This document shows, piece after piece, positions 63,929 through 64,000 of a stretch of 64,000 bases of DNA; the first letter of the stretch is position 1, and the number at the start of each line of letters is the position of its first letter. Below the pieces are notes generated by a model. That model made no database searches and was not told the DNA's origin. It saw only the letters and a list, made by a program, of their open reading frames with translations. The translations under genes and the position numbers were made by a program. Origin of the DNA: JAMZMI01 sp039970095 (lineage in GTDB: Bacteria > Bacteroidota > Bacteroidia > Cytophagales > Cyclobacteriaceae); assembly GCA_039970095.1 (NCBI GenBank), contig JBDVMP010000095.1:62001-126000 (forward strand), in the 5' to 3' direction.

Positions 63929-64000
63929 TTAGTTCAAAGAGACTTTCGGTAAAACCCGTGTTTTTCCAGTAAAATGGCCGTTTGCCAAATCTCCACCACA
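63929..64000 (-). other. Possible 3' end of an upstream gene of the sulfatase operon
   Basis: The minus strand from 64000 can be read as 23 codons ending KVSLN and TAA at 63929, 32 nt before the sulfatase start. A second frame is also open to a stop at 63937-63939, so the frame is not settled. The sulfatase operon may continue beyond the window. Confidence 0.3.

Noticed and set aside
1..64000. tRNA, rRNA, CRISPR arrays, insertion sequences, phage or attachment sites
   Set aside because: None was seen on reading; short repeats found are operators, hairpins or in-gene duplications. A tRNAscan or IS search was not possible here.

Overview
The window comes from the chromosome of a member of the Bacteroidota, most likely a marine polysaccharide-degrading Cytophagales-type bacterium (the lineage is inference). 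The signs are two SusC/SusD pairs, an ECF sigma/FecR pair, a hybrid two-component sensor with Reg_prop repeats, a type IX secretion C-terminal domain, many lipoprotein signal peptides, and promoter boxes of the Bacteroidota type (TTTG, then TAnnTTTG). Genes are packed into long operons with 1-4 nt overlaps. No gap exceeds 300 bases. I saw no tRNA, rRNA, insertion sequence, CRISPR array or phage gene.

Region 1 (1-26.9 kb) is an alpha-mannan type utilisation locus. A leftward operon carries a ManA-like mannose-6-phosphate isomerase, a sugar porter and a ROK sugar kinase that runs off the left edge. Next come a divergent pair of paralogous DUF5005-like lipoproteins and a small cysteine-rich lipoprotein. 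A rightward four-gene operon (mannonate dehydratase family, DUF4432, SMP-30 lactonase, SDR dehydrogenase) looks like an oxidative, non-phosphorylative sugar pathway. A leftward operon follows: ECF sigma, FecR, STN-type SusC, SusD, GH92 and an FG-GAP/ASPIC protein. A GntR/UTRA repressor gene lies upstream and is divergent from a gene fusing GH92 to an SGNH esterase. An 18-bp inverted repeat (TGTTCATATGTATGAACA and close variants) occurs at four promoters of this region, including the repressor's own, and is predicted to be the GntR operator.

Region 2 (26.9-35.1 kb) holds a lone GH32 fructan hydrolase, then a nearly complete molybdenum cofactor operon: mobA, tauE-like, moaD, moeB-rhodanese, moaE, moaC-moaB fusion, moaA, moeA and a small tautomerase-like gene.

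Region 3 (35.2-52.4 kb) is a second glycan locus. A leftward operon encodes a GH130 phosphorylase, an MFS transporter, a lipoprotein of unrecognised putative glycosidase type, SusC, SusD, a FIVAR/LamG lipoprotein, and a large secreted multidomain paralog of the unrecognised protein with a type IX sorting domain. A hybrid two-component regulator is transcribed divergently. No known hydrolase family is present to feed GH130, so the two unrecognised paralogs are the best candidates for a new glycoside hydrolase family.

Region 4 (52.5-64 kb) has galT, then a leftward operon of four formylglycine-type sulfatases interleaved with a GH116 and a GH172 enzyme, suited to a sulfated glycan. No SusC/D pair or sulfatase-maturation gene for it lies in the window.
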